A stretch of DNA of 64,000 nt from Imbricaverruca yamaguchii (GCA_034440575.1 JAOTOL010001448.1:189001-253000), one strand, 5' to 3'; shown: positions 12,096-23,222, counted from the first letter of the stretch. Notes: generated from the sequence alone by a model not told the origin. A program made the numbers and translations.

Positions 12096-12804
12096 GAGAC
12101 TGCAGCCCCAGCTGAGGAGGCGCCCGCCCACCAGGGGCCGGTCCAGACTCGTACACCAACAGCATAACATGCCACAAGGCATGACGTCAAAAGCTGGCGT
12201 GGATGTATCAAGCATGAACAGCTACTCATCGCCCTGGCCCGACCCGAGGAAAGGCATCAGCGGTGATTTGATGACCTGCTATGTCACGTTCAGCGCTCCT
12301 GCGCCGCGAGATTACCCCGAGTTAACCTTCACTCTGCGACCTGAAGTCTGGACGACGCAGGCGAGCTTTCCCAGAAAAGGTCAGAGTGAATAAAAGAAGC
12401 TCTTAAGCTGAAGTGAAAGACACACGGGTATGAATCAGACCCATGTCCCACCTACGCATGCTTAACGCTCAGCTTGAGGTTACAGTCATGTAAGACTCAA
12501 ACTGTACATGGATGGCGGTGCACGCGACTCATCAAAGGAAAATAATGGCGATTTCCCTCTCACACCTGGAACAATTCGGCCTTCACTCTACGAATTCGAA
12601 AGTTACGAAATTGCCCAACCCCGCATCCCTTCTCGTTTCTTTCTGGAAGCTACCCGTTATTATACATTCAAAGGGATACCGACAATAGATGTGGAGGTAG
12701 TTATCCGCATTATTAGTTGCCATATCAGTGTCTGTGTGTTGCAGCAGGCAAAATACTCGCGCAGAAACCAAAAGTTTCCGTTACAGGAGAGCAGAAACAG
12801 CCGT

Positions 12805-12975
12805 CAGGACAGCTAGCAGCTGCCGGTCGCCCACCTAGTGCTGCCACTGCAGGTGCAGCTGGCAGCTGCCGGTGCCACCCACCTAGTGCTGCCACTGCAG
12901 GTGCAGCTGGCAGCTGCCGGCCACCCACCTAGTGCTGCCACTGCAGGTGCAGCTGGCAACTGCCGGCCACCCACC
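12805..12975. repeat. 46-bp repeat including an MRTF donor
   Basis: Four copies. On the minus strand each has CTGCAGTGGCAGCACTAG then GTGGGTGGCCGG, the 3' end and donor of the Q-box exon. Confidence 0.88.
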
Positions 12976-13177
12976 TAGTGCTGCCACTCGAGCTGCCACT
13001 GCAGGAACAGCTGCTGCTGTTGCAGCAGCAGCTGTGACGCAGGCGTGCCGGTGACCTACCTTTGCTGCCACTCGAGTGCCACTCCAGAAAAAGCCCCTCC
13101 TTTTCCAAAAGCACCTCCTAAAATTCGCCGTCGGCGGCCGTCGGCAGCAGCGGCGGCTTGGTGGCGTTCGGCGGACC
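12975..13177 (-). CDS. Mrtf: MRTF Q-box exon, present as two damaged copies
   Basis: After the acceptor GTCCGCAG the frame reads GPPNATKPPLLPTAADGEF, a TAG at 13120-13118, then EVLLEKEGLFLEWHSSGSK to a donor-like GTAGGT at 13059. Immediately downstream a second version starts after CACAG at 13031. It reads LLLQQQQLFLQWQLEWQH, then TAG, then a donor GTGGGT at 12974. The family block here is, as I recall, Y-x-LLLQQQQLFLQWQLE...QHK followed by YPQIILPA. So the first copy has the exon start but a distorted Q box with TAG where Tyr is expected. The second has a good Q box but TAG where Lys would precede the next exon. This is either true damage or an assembly or polishing error. Confidence 0.6.
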
Positions 13178-13284
13178 CTGCGGACCGGGCGGACATTCTC
13201 ACTGCACCGGCCGCCGTCCCCTCCACACCTGGTCACAGCCTCGTCAATACCCGGCGACTGGCCACTGAACACCTAGTCACCATC

Positions 13285-13600
13285 CCTTAACACCAAGTCA
13301 TCATCCCTCAACACCCTGGGGACAGTCCCCTCAACACCCAATCATCATACCCTTAATACCAAGGTATCATCCCCTCAACACCCTGGGGCCCATGTCATCA
13401 ACACCCAGTTACCGTCCATTCAGCATTCGGGTACCGTCCCCTCAACACCCAGTCACCATACTCTCAACACCCTGGGGAGCGTCCCCTGAACACCCAGTCA
13501 CCATACTCTCAACACCCTGGGGAGCGTCCCCTGAACACCCAGTCACCGTACTCTCAACACCCTGGGGACCGCTCCCTCAGGGAAAGTACCCTCAACACGC
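13285..13600. repeat. About 45-bp repeat
   Basis: Units with AACACCCAGTCACCATACTC and AACACCCTGGGGA, degenerate at the left side. 13600-13920 is unassigned. Confidence 0.85.
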
Positions 13601-13920
13601 AATCGCAAAAGCATCAAGGGATCACACACTGAACACGCAGACATCGTACACCACAAACTCAGGGACGTTACACTCCGTTCATGTGTGGTGGTGGTGGTGG
13701 TGGATTTATGCTTTGGGACCCGCCGACTAGTTGGGCGATTCTACGCCCATCGATACCTATGTATTATACAGTAAATATTGCAGGATAAGCCCACCGATAC
13801 TCAGAGATCCATGCTGGACTATTTTGGGTCTCACTACCAGGCTATAAAGTTTCCGTGTGAACTTATGGAACCGAATTTCATTCAAGATAGCAACCTACAT
13901 TGTGCATGAATCATGCGAAA

Positions 13921-13927
13921 TAATATA

Positions 13928-13995
<68 letters not shown>

Positions 13996-13996
13996 G
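13921..13996. repeat. (AT)n microsatellite
   Basis: About 75 bp of almost pure AT dinucleotides. A second (AT)n lies at 26021-26061. 14000-14540 has no other feature. Confidence 0.97.
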
Positions 13997-14542
13997 TAAT
14001 GTATAATATAATATGAAATACTACGTAAGTGAACATCGCTACCTTAGATCACAGTGCTTGCAAGCGGGGATGGAAAATAATTGATGGCACGCACACCGTT
14101 GATGTGTCACCCGGAAAGTTTGTTTTGTACTGGAACTCCTTCGGTGATCAACGACCATTTTGGCTTGGGTGGCGGTGGTGCAAAACATATCGCAACGTGT
14201 GTGTGTGGGTGTGTGTGGGGGGAGGATAATGCCTGTCCCGCGGACCAGGTCTGGATACTTTGCCATGTATTATCATGCTAATATCTACTTGCTTCGAAAT
14301 AACTCGCAGGTTTTCGAAAACTCGCGTTCCCAAGTCTAACCATCGCAAAAATATTGACTGGCATGTCTAAAAGCGGCCGGATACAGGGACCAGGACTTGA
14401 ACCAAACCGGGGCTCTACAAGACAAGAGTCCTAAAACATTCTGATTAAAAAAAACACCGACAAATTGAGCTTCTGGGAAGACAGGCCAGATCGATCTCGA
14501 TCAGGCAGAACTCAGGACAGCCCGCGACCACCCCGCACCCAC

Positions 14543-14718
14543 CTTGTATTCGTGAAACTTGATAGTTTTCGCCTTCGGCGCCATCTTCGTGGACTTTTTC
14601 TTTTTCTTATTGTGCAGCTCCTTGCCGGGAGCTTCCGATCGTTGCGGCGGAGTACCCAGGTGCGACAGCACTGACGCGGGGCGTGCCGTCAGGATCGAGG
14701 CGCTGGCCACACTCGGAC
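14543..14718 (-). CDS. Mrtf: MRTF exon with basic box (nuclear import / SRF binding)
   Basis: A 176-bp exon lies between CCCGGCAG and AAG followed by GTGGGT, phase 1 in and 0 out. It begins PSVASASILTARPASVLSHL and ends ELHNKKKKKSTKMAPKAKTI then KFHEYK. The lysine cluster and the K-x-H-EYK ending correspond to the basic region B1 of MRTF (KKLKYHQY in vertebrates), which serves as nuclear localisation signal and part of the SRF-contact surface. Actin on the neighbouring RPEL domain is known to mask this import signal. The next exon should start in phase 0, and the segment at 13177 does (GPPNATK). Confidence 0.9.
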
Positions 14719-14860
14719 CTGCCGGGTCGGGCCAGATCAGCTCAGCTCAGGTCAGGTCAGGTGACACCACACCACAAACACATCAGCTCAGATCAGATCA
14801 GATGACACCGCACCACAAGCAACACAGCGAAATAGCGGACACTAAACAGCGGACCTCGGT

Positions 14861-15016
14861 TTTTGTACGACGCATTCAGTCGTTAGGCCATATGGCGTCG
14901 CCAACCCCTCACGCCGATTGGTCGCGGGAGGACTCGGCAATGCCGCCGGTTGTGAGATTCGAACCCACAATCTTGCGATCACGAGTCCGACACTCTACCA
15001 ACTGAGCTACCGCGGG
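14861..15016 (-). mobile_element. tRNA(Lys)-like SINE, family A, copy 1
   Basis: The minus strand starts CCCGCGGTAGCTCAGTTGG (box A) and carries box B GGGTTCGAATCTCAC. A body follows with GGCATTNCCGAGTCC and CGACCAATCGGCGTGAGG. The D-arm and T-arm look tRNA-like, but the anticodon and acceptor stems mispair. It lies in the intron between the basic-box and polyproline exons. Confidence 0.83.
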
Positions 15017-15395
15017 CACCACCAAACAGCTGACAATCCCCGGCAGTGACCATCCATAAAGAACGAACCAAATGCAATCCAGCGATGGCGACTGAAACAC
15101 GCTCGTCCCGGCCAACGCATACCCACACGGTACTCGGCTGAGTATCGACACTGCCTCTGAAAGCGTCAGCGCGCTCTCACTACAGAGCCCAGTCGTTTAC
15201 ACACAATGCGGCCAAATTGTGATCGGATAACTGCGGATTGGCCGATGACCGGGTGGAGATCAAACTGCTTTGACGCCAACCGAGCTACCCCGGTCGATAC
15301 TGACGTGGACTGGCGCCGCTGCAACTACTGACCGCGCCACCACCACAATCATCCCCGACCGACCTCCGCTGCCCATGCCCCGCCTCGCCACTGAC

Positions 15396-15767
15396 CTGGA
15401 CTGATGCTGGACACCGACTGAGGACTGCTGACGCTGCTCAGCGGACTGAGCGTGCTGATGCTGCTGGCCTGGCTCGGACTGATGGCCGAGAGAGGCAGCG
15501 GCGGAGGAAGTGACGGCGGCGGCGGCGGCGGCGGCGGTGGCGGAGGTGGTGGCGGGGGTGGCGGCGGCGGCGGCGGCGGCGGCGGGGGTGGCGGCGGCGG
15601 CGGCGGCTGAGCGGCGGGCACGGCCGGCGGCGCTGCCGGGGACGCCGGCGCCACGCCGTCTGGACTGCCGGCGTCAGAGCTCGACTCGTCCTCCAGCCGC
15701 AGGAACGCCACCGCCGGCTTACGGCGGCTCTCGCCCAGCGACGTGGGCCGGAAGTCGATGGCGCCCT
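15396..15767 (-). CDS. Mrtf: MRTF Ser/Pro linker exon with long polyproline tract
   Basis: A 372-bp exon lies between GTCGGCAG and CAGTCCAG followed by GTCAGT, phase 1 in and out. It reads EGAIDFRPTSLGESRRK, then FLRLEDESSSDAGSPD, then a proline run of about thirty residues, then a Ser-rich end (SAISPSQASSIST, SSVSSISP). The acidic-Ser block and the SISP-type motif match the low-complexity region between the RPEL domain and the basic box in MRTF proteins. The proline run is a CCG/CCN trinucleotide tract (plus-strand GCG/GGT run, about 15505-15608), so its length is likely polymorphic or error-prone. Phase agrees with both neighbours. Confidence 0.87.
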
Positions 15768-15779
15768 CTGCCGACGTCA

Positions 15780-16025
15780 TATCACGTCACGTCATGTCAC
15801 CGTATGGCAGATCACGTCACGGGGTGACAGGTCAGATCACGGTTTGATACGCAATGTCACGGTCTGGCCCGTCACATCACGATATGGCACGCCACGTCAC
15901 AGTTTGGCACATCACGCCACATAATGGCACATCACGTCACGGAATGGTACGCCATGTCACGATATGGCACGCCGCGGTATGACGCATCATGATGTGACAC
16001 GTCACAGTATGGCACGTCACAGTGT
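15780..16025. repeat. About 20-bp degenerate repeat beside an acceptor
   Basis: CACGTCACGGTATGGCACG-like units directly upstream (minus strand) of the acceptor at 15768. 15020-15395 has no other feature. Confidence 0.75.
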
Positions 16026-16138
16026 GGTGCGGCGCGGCCGTATCTCCAACACAAGCCGCACATCAGAACAGCGCGATGCCTGCGTCGGAACGGCGCCGCA
16101 TCGCGCCGTTGAGTATCGCGCCAGCCGCCAGCGGCTGC

Positions 16139-16270
16139 TTCCAACACGAGCTTCAGCACGGGCTTCAGCAAGAGCCTCAGCACGAGCTTCAGCATGGGCT
16201 TCAGCACGAGCTTCAGCATGGGCTTCAGCACGAGCTTCAGCACGAGCTTCAGCACGAGCTTCAGCACGGC
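16139..16270. repeat. 12-bp minisatellite
   Basis: TTCAGCACGAGC and TTCAGCATGGGC, about eleven copies. 16280-17840 is unassigned intron; 16560-16620 is CAGCGACA-rich. Confidence 0.92.
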
Positions 16271-17814
16271 CACCGTCAGGAGCGGTCCACGCCCGACCAC
16301 AGCACGCCCATGGCAAGGTCGAAACGCTCTTAAACTCAAATAACTACCGGGCACCCATGGCAACCTGGCCGAGCCGACCGCATGCCCAGACGGAGCGCCG
16401 ACTTGGCCAGCCGGCCGCCGTCGGCGCCGACGATGACAAACGACATCGGCAACACGGAACCGGCAGGAATTCAGCCGCCGGCGATGCGGCGCATATTATA
16501 GCACGAGCGGCACCCACGACCCCCCGCCAGCCGACATCACCACCAGGTGGCGGGGTGGCCAGACACAGCGACACGGCAACAGCGACACAGCAACAGCGAC
16601 ACAGCGACACAACGACCCCCATCGCCCAGCCAGCGGCAGCGGCTGTGCAGTGCAGTTCGAACTGAGCGTCGTCGATGAAGCGTCGACCAGCGCCAAACAG
16701 TGGGACACGTTGTTGTTGGCATTGCTGTGGGACTCCTAGTGCTAGTGCCGGTGCTGCTAGTGCAGTCGATGCGACCCTGGACACCAATAACGACGACTGC
16801 TAGTGCTGAAGGCTGCAGGACATCGGTCACGTCATGACAGGTGACATCGGTTTGACGGACTGCAGTCATGCTGGCGCACCGGAAGCCGGAACGCCGCCTG
16901 ACCCTGACCAGTCAGCCAGCACAAACACCGCACCTGGAGCAGGCCCACAGTCGGGCCCCACACTGCCTCCAACGAGAGTCCGCTATAGAACGTGAGAATC
17001 CACTGAGAGCCAGTTCCAGAATATGACAGTCCAACGAGAGTTCGTTCTGGACCCTGAGAGTCCACTGGGGGTCCGCTCCGGACTAAAAAGTCCAATAAGA
17101 GTCCGTTCCAGAGCCTCATGAAAGCGCGAAATGGCGACACCTGCTACACCTTTCAGTCGTCAAGAGCGTCGGCAGCTCACGCAGCCACCGCTGCACAATT
17201 ACAGCTGGCTGACCTAAACAAGTGATTCTTAACTGTTCGTGCTGAACCTAAACTGCTTAAGTACCGCTTAGCCTTGGTCACCACCTCGCGCTTAGCCTAC
17301 CATCATCCGAACATGTTCCTCTCTCTCCGGGTACACTTTGTCGACTAATGCCATAATGCCAAGACGTTGTGGGGAAAATAAGCTTCCTTCTGAAGAGGAG
17401 CTTCTTTCTGAAGCTTCTTTTCGATTCAGTTTAACTACGCATGAAGACCACGCGATCATTTCGTTGGGCTAGGCCTGCAAATACCTAGTTCTGTGTGTGC
17501 CAGAGTGCACTTTGTGCACCCTTAGTCAGAGCCCTCTGTGCCAGCTGTGTCGGTATAGTATGCGTCTCTGTCATTCTCTTAGTCTCCTACGTCCTCGTAG
17601 TCCCCTCTGTGGCGTCAGACGGCCATATTCAACACGTTCGCATGTTCTGACAAACATCAACGTGAACACCAATAAGGGCATCTGTAAACACGAACACGCC
17701 ATCCGTGAACACAAATACGAACATCTAGCGAACACGAACATCCAGCGAGCAGTCTGCGTCGCTTCTACTGCCGCGGGCCTGTAGAAGCTGGCCAGACCGG
17801 CCGACACAGTGAGA

Positions 17815-18135
17815 GCGAGAACGACAGAGACGGAGACAGAGACAGAGAGAGAGATCAGAGAAGAGAGATTGAGAGATGAGAGATGAGAGATGAGAGGAGA
17901 GGAGAGGAGAGAGATGAGAGATGAGAGGATAGATGAGAGATAAGAGATAAGAGATAAGAGATAAGAGAGAAGAGAGATGAGAGAGGAGAGATGAAGAGAT
18001 AAGAGAGGAGAGGAGAGATGAGAGATAAGAGAGAAGAGAGAGGAGAGGAGAGATAAGAGATGAGAGATGAGAGATAAGAGAGGAGAGATGAGAGATAAGA
18101 GAGGAGAGATGAGAGAGCGAGAGACAGAGACAAAG
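17815..18135. repeat. Purine-rich GAGATGAGA tract
   Basis: Irregular GAGAGATGAGA and AGAGATAAG repeats. On the gene strand this is a polypyrimidine tract just inside the donor at 18160. Confidence 0.93.
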
Positions 18136-18160
18136 ACAGAGACCGGCGTGGCCGCCCCAC

Positions 18161-18457
18161 CTTTGACGGCCTTCTCCACCGTCTCGTCGGTGTGCAGGAT
18201 GTTGGCCTTGATCAGCTCGAGCACGCCGGGCCGGTGCGACAGCTGGTCGTTGAGCGCGTCGGCGAGGCGCGCCTTCTTGAGCCGGCGCTGCTTGTCGACC
18301 AGCGCCGGGTGCACGTTGCCCGTGTCCTCGAGGATGTGCTGGCGCACCAGCTCCTGCCGGTCGGGCCGCCGCTGGATCTTGGCCCGCAGCAGGTCGCCCG
18401 TCTTGGCGCGCTCCAGCCGCTGCCGCTGCTCGTACAGCGCCGGCGACGCCTTCAGCG
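18161..18457 (-). CDS. Mrtf: MRTF exon carrying RPEL motifs 2 and 3
   Basis: This is the clearest exon in the window. It has 297 bp, acceptor GTGTCGTTGCAG and donor AAAG followed by GTGGGG. It reads LKASPALYEQRQRLERAKTG, then RPEL2 (RRPDRQELVRQHILED), a short linker, and RPEL3 (LADALNDQLSHRPGVLELIK then ANILHTDETVEKAVK). Both motifs have the full RPxxxEL signature, so the G-actin-binding N-terminal domain is complete when joined to RPEL1 at 25708. Third codon positions are almost all G or C. Phases are 1 in and 1 out; the outgoing G completes a Glu codon with the exon at 15767 (AVK-E-GAIDF). A 26-bp array containing CTCTTCACAG runs upstream from about 18500, and a purine-rich tract lies downstream. 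Confidence 0.97.
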
Positions 18458-18496
18458 CTGCAACGACACCAGCTGGCGCGTCAGGCGGGCTGCGAA

Positions 18497-19090
18497 GGGG
18501 ACTAACCGTGACCGTCTGTGAAGAGGACTGGCCGCGGCCGTCTGTGAAGAGGACTGGCCGGGGCCGTCTGTGAAGAGGACGGGCCGCGGCCGTCTGTGAA
18601 GAGGACTGGCCGCGGCCGTCTGTGAAGAGGACTGGCCGGGGCCGTCTGTGAAGAGGACTGGCCGCGGCCGTCTGTGAAGAGGACTGACCGCGGCCGTCTG
18701 TGAAGAGGACTGGCCGCGGCCGTCTGTGAAGAGGATCGACCGCGGCCGTCTGTGAAGAGGACCGACCGCGGCCGTCTGTGAAGAGGACTGACCGCGGCCG
18801 TCTGTGAAGAGGATCGACCGCGGCCGTCTGTGAAGAGGACTGGCCGCGGCCGTCTGTGAAGAGGACTGGCCGCGGCCGTCTGTGAAGAGGACCGACCGCG
18901 GCCGTCTGTGAAGAGGATCGACCGCGGCCGTCTGTGAAGAGGACTGCCGGAAGAGGACGAGCCGCGGCCGTCTGTGAAGAGGACTGGCCGCGGCCGTCTG
19001 TGAAGAGGACTGACCGCGGCCGTCTGTGAAGAGGACTGGCCGCGGCCGTCTGTGAAGAGGACTGGCCGCGGCCGTCTGTGAAGAGGACTG
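18497..19090. repeat. 26-bp minisatellite
   Basis: GGCCGCGGCCGTCTGTGAAG then AGGACT, about 23 copies. The minus-strand unit contains the acceptor-like CCTCTTCACAG. Confidence 0.96.
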
Positions 19091-19324
19091 GCCGCCGTGG
19101 CCGGGCATAGCCACGTCACACTGTTCACCGACACGACGTCCCTGACAGTACCACACCGTGGTAAGATGAAAATTGCCGCAGTGCTGTACGTCAGAACATC
19201 GGTAAGATGGCGACCAGCAGTGACGCGGTGTAACAATGGCCACAGTGCCGTACGTCAGCACAGCGGCCACAGCCACAGCAGTCCTGTCACCTGCCGATGC
19301 TGACGGCCATGACCGGCCGCGACC

Positions 19325-19705
19325 ACGTCAGCCTGCCGCCTACATACACGTCAGCCTGCCGCCGACAGGCACGTCAGCCTGCCGCCGACAGACACGTTAG
19401 CCTGCCGCCTATAGACACGTCAGCCTGCCGCCGACAGACACGTCAGCCTGCCGCCTATAGACACGTCAGCCTGCCGCCTACAGACACGTCGGCCTGCCGC
19501 CTACAGACACGTCAGCCCGCCGCCTACAGACACGTCAGCCTGCCGCCTACAGACACGTCAGCCTGCCGCCTACAGACGTCAGCCCGCCGCCTACAGACAC
19601 GTCAGCCCGCCGCCTACAGACACGTCAGCCTGCCGCCTACAGACACGTCGGCCTGCCGCCTACAGACGTCAGCCTACAGACACGTCGGCCCGCCGCACAC
19701 CGCCC
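19325..19705. repeat. 23-bp minisatellite
   Basis: CCTGCCGCCTACAGACACGT then CAG, about sixteen copies with deletions. 19710-20300 and 21440-21890 have no other feature. Confidence 0.94.
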
Positions 19706-20308
19706 AATAGATAACAAATCTTGCGATGAAGCCGATAAAAAGCTCGCCGACATCAGCCGCATGTATTGCCACCTGCGATCATCGCGTTCCGCCCCATTGT
19801 CCCTGACAGGTACAGGGCGAAGATGGTCCGACGCCAGGATATTGTAACAGCCACAGGAAAACCACACACATAAAACTCATGTGGAATCACAGCGTTTGCC
19901 ACGCACACAAGCTGTAGATACAATCTTCACCCGCCACGGCAGCACTTTTTATCCTTTTTTTCCCGGCTGGCATCACCACCGGCTCGGCCCATGCCGAGCC
20001 GGGTCCCATCGGCGTCAAAAACCGCGCGTGCACAAAACAGAATACACATTGCAAGAGCCGACCGTCGTGGCACGCACTCGGAATACGGAACGGGAGAAGA
20101 CGCGGCAGGGCTCGCGTCATATATTTATTTATTTTACGATTCACGCCCTTCACATTATTATGGACAGTCATATGGACAGTCAGGTTATTATGGACAGTCA
20201 TGCACAGTGTAACACGGAGCGGAGGAAGACGGGCTCGGCTGGCTGGCTTCAGCACGAACCAGCTATGACATGACGTCACGAATGACGATGAAATGATAAC
20301 GTGTACCG

Positions 20309-21431
20309 TAGGGTGCCAATAGCGCATATGGGTAAATTTAAAACTTGATGTTTGAACGGCCCTTGGTGGGATACTGTGCAGTAATGAGAAAACCTCTCAT
20401 GGAAAACTTGAAGTGAATCGGTTTATATTTAGAGGTGGCGCAAGTGATTTGAAACCTGTACTATCTGTCTTCCCCCTCGCGAATGACATAAGCCGAAGTC
20501 TGAAAGGCTAGGGTTCCAAATCACCCATTTTCCCTCAGAATGGCTCGTTCACGCGCAGCTACGACTGTTCGGCTGGTGGGGCAGCCAAACCGCGACTCCA
20601 TCCTTGGAGCCAAACTCCCTTCTCGTGGCGACGTGCTCAATCGGGTTTTCTACTTCCACAACGTGGAAAAGAAGACCGTCGCCACCAGCGCCGCGACCAC
20701 TGTCCAAGAGGTGCTAAGGTTCTGGGAGACCGCGATGATCCCAACGATGACGGAAAAAGCGCCTTTCGCAAAGTGGAGGTCTTGTTCAATAACTGGAAAG
20801 CGCTCGTGAAGAGCAAGGGAAGGGCGATGAACAAGACGAAGGAGGAAGAGTTTCAAGAGGCCCTCTGCGACCTCTTCGACGTCGCCCACGCCGCCGCGAT
20901 GACCCTGATGCCGATCCCGGCTGATCGCGAGTTCCTAGCGGCGCAACGCGAGAAGGGTCGCCCAGGGATCATGCAGGGAGCTGACAAGGTGCTGGAGCGC
21001 ATTCGAGGAACGATGCAGGATCCGAGGAACCGCCGAAGGGCATCACCGTCTCCGACGCCCGCCTCGCCTCGTCCACGCCAGCGTCGTTTGGAAGCCAGGC
21101 GTCCGGCGCCCTCCTCGACGCCGTCGGAGCGGAGAGGGCGTTCCTCTCGAAGGAGCCGTAGGAGTGGCCGAGTGACACGGGGTTCGTCGCGGCGTCTCGG
21201 GGCGTCGCGAGCCTACACGTCACCAACAACACGGCGGAGCGAGGGGTGGCGCTGATCCAGTCCTTCAAACTCAGCCTGACGAAGAACGAGGATCAGCGCC
21301 AATTCCTCTTGTAGGTCGTCGAGGGGCACCGCGACAACAGCTAGGAACAACAACAACGTTTTCTCACCATCCCACGGTATTCCACTAAGGTCCGTTAACA
21401 AATCCAACTTTCGTTTTTTATTGGCACCCTA
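20309..21431 (+). mobile_element. hAT-like DNA element with 8-bp TSD
   Basis: Thirteen-base terminal inverted repeats, TAGGGTGCCAATA at 20309-20321 and its complement at 21419-21431, bound a 1.12-kb unit. They are flanked by GTGTACCG (20301-20308) and GTATACCG (21432-21439), an 8-bp duplication with one mismatch. Eight-base duplications and a TA(G)GG-type terminus are typical of the hAT superfamily. No transposase is recognisable, so it is non-autonomous or has a hitch-hiking gene. It sits within the MRTF intron between the RPEL1 and RPEL2-3 exons and lacks the tandem arrays of the surrounding sequence. Confidence 0.75.
20540..21345 (+). pseudogene. Broken ORF inside the hAT-like element, unknown family
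   Basis: An ATG at 20540 opens a frame through FYFHNVEKKTVATSAATTVQ. Near 20765 the reading continues one frame over (VEVLFNNWKALVKSKGR, then EEEFQEALCDLFDVAHAAAM, then REFLAAQREKGRPG). A second shift near 21018 leads to TAERGVALIQSFKLSLTKNE and DQRQFLL, with two in-frame stops, ending about 21345. The three pieces are collinear, charged and helical in character. I recall similar uncharacterised proteins in arthropods and other invertebrates with the same order (KKT...., EEEF..LFDIAH, REFL..QREKGR, AERGV.LI....L), but know no function. At least two frameshifts and two stops make it a decayed copy. Confidence 0.62.
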
Positions 21432-21889
21432 GTATACCGGACCGGACCGGTCGGAATAGGTGCCTCAACAAACGCAGATCTTCGTGGCCATGTGCACAAT
21501 GTAGTGCCGCGTGCATCGTATAGTGTTGTAGTAGTGCTGTAGTGCCGCTTGAACCATGTACAGGCAGGCGCACGCCCGGGGCAGATGAGCTCAGGGTGTC
21601 TAAATTCGCTCAGTTAGACGTCAAGATGTAAATAAAATAATATCTCCCCGGAGAGTTCGTGACAGGCAATGGACATGAAACCACATTCAGCTGATTCATT
21701 AACTTGAAATAGATCTACGTCCGATTTTATTGACCATATTCATCAGCACTTGAGAGCTACATCAATACTGAATTGTTTTTACATCCCGGCTTGGACGCAT
21801 AAAATCGTGAACGTCGACAGACTGGATAAGATCGGCATGGATGGCCGCTGATCGCACTGGAGCCGTTGCGGTCCGTCCAAATACATCGA

Positions 21890-22265
21890 CTTGTGTGTCT
21901 CCCCCTGTACCACGACCTGTGCACCTCGACTTGTATACTCGTGTACCCCGACCTGTGTACCTCGACTTGTATACTCGTGTACCCCGACCCGTGCACCTTG
22001 ACTCGTGTACCTTGACCCGTGTACCTCGACTCGTGTACCTTGACTCGTGTACCTCGACTCACCGATGTCACACCTCGGCTCTGACTTGCGTTTACCCTCT
22101 GGTACTCCCGACTGTTACCTGACCCGTGCACCTTGGCTCGTGTACCGTGTCGTTCCGTGTACCCCGACTCGTGTACCCCGACCTGTGTACCTCGACCCGT
22201 GTACCCCGACTCGTGTACCTTGACTCGTGTACCCCGACTCGTGTACCTCGACTCGTGCACCTCGC
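21890..22265. repeat. 15-bp minisatellite
   Basis: TCGTGTACCTCGACT and TCGTGTACCCCGACT variants, with an unrelated stretch at 22060-22130. Confidence 0.9.
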
Positions 22266-22424
22266 TCCACTGATGTCACACCAGTCGGCAGGTCGGCAAT
22301 TTGACGATTACTACTTACTACTCAAATCGCGCCATGCCCGTCTGCTGTCATGCGCGTCTGACACATTGCGCACGCGTCACGTACGTATCGAACGAGCCTC
22401 ACATTCCGTATTACTGATATGTGC

Positions 22425-22690
22425 GCGCCCGACATACGTCATATATCGCACACGCCCGACATACGTCACATATCGCACATGGCCGACATACGTCACATAT
22501 CGCACACGCCCGACATACGTCACATATCGCACACGCCCGACATACGTCACATATCGCACACGCCCGACATACGTCACATATCGCACACGCCCGACATACG
22601 TCACATATCGCACACACCCGACAGACGTCATATATCGCACACGCCCGACATACGTCACACATCACACACGCCCGACATGCGTCACAAACA
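22425..22690. repeat. 27-bp minisatellite
   Basis: CACACGCCCGACATACGTCA then CATATCG, about ten copies. Confidence 0.96.
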
Positions 22691-22877
22691 ACCGACGAGT
22701 CACAGCCGCTGGTTAAAGCCACCATCGCCAAACGCACCAACCAAACGCCGCACTGCGGCGTTCACCGCGTGTCAAGTTCTTCTACGAGAGAGGGCGGCAG
22801 GGCATTTAGATAGCACAGCGAGAGCCGCCGCAAGCGCTTCAGAGGCACGCCGCGTTAAGACGCATGTCTGTATAGCC

Positions 22878-23222
22878 CGGCCGGCAGGCGTCACTGGAGC
22901 CGCCACCAGGCGGTGTCGAGGCGCGGCCGGGAGGCAGGTGCGGGTCACGCCTGTCGGCCGGACCGGCAGGCGTCACTGGAGCCGCCACCGGGCGGTGTCG
23001 AGGCGCGGCCGAGAGGCAGGTGCGGGTCACGCCTGTCGGCCGGACCGGCAGGCGTCACTGGAGCCGCCGCCAGGCGGTGTCGAGGCGCGGCCGAGAGGCA
23101 GGTGCGGGTCACGCCTGTCGGCCGGACCGGCAGGCGTCACTGGAGCCGCCACCAGGCGGTGTCGAGGCGCGGCCGAGAGGCAGGTGCGGGTCACGCCTGT
23201 CGGCCGGACCGGCAGGCGTGGG
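22878..23222. repeat. 82-bp repeat, four copies
   Basis: Units with GCCGGACCGGCAGGCGTCAC and GGTGTCGAGGCGCGGCCG, nearly identical. A short CAGCTGTCGGCTGACAC array follows at 23410-23505. Confidence 0.95.

Noticed and set aside
12508..12816. 102-codon plus-strand ORF (MDGGARDSSKENN...)
   Set aside because: Not repetitive, but no recognisable domain, codon use unlike the certain exons, and opposite to MRTF within its intron.
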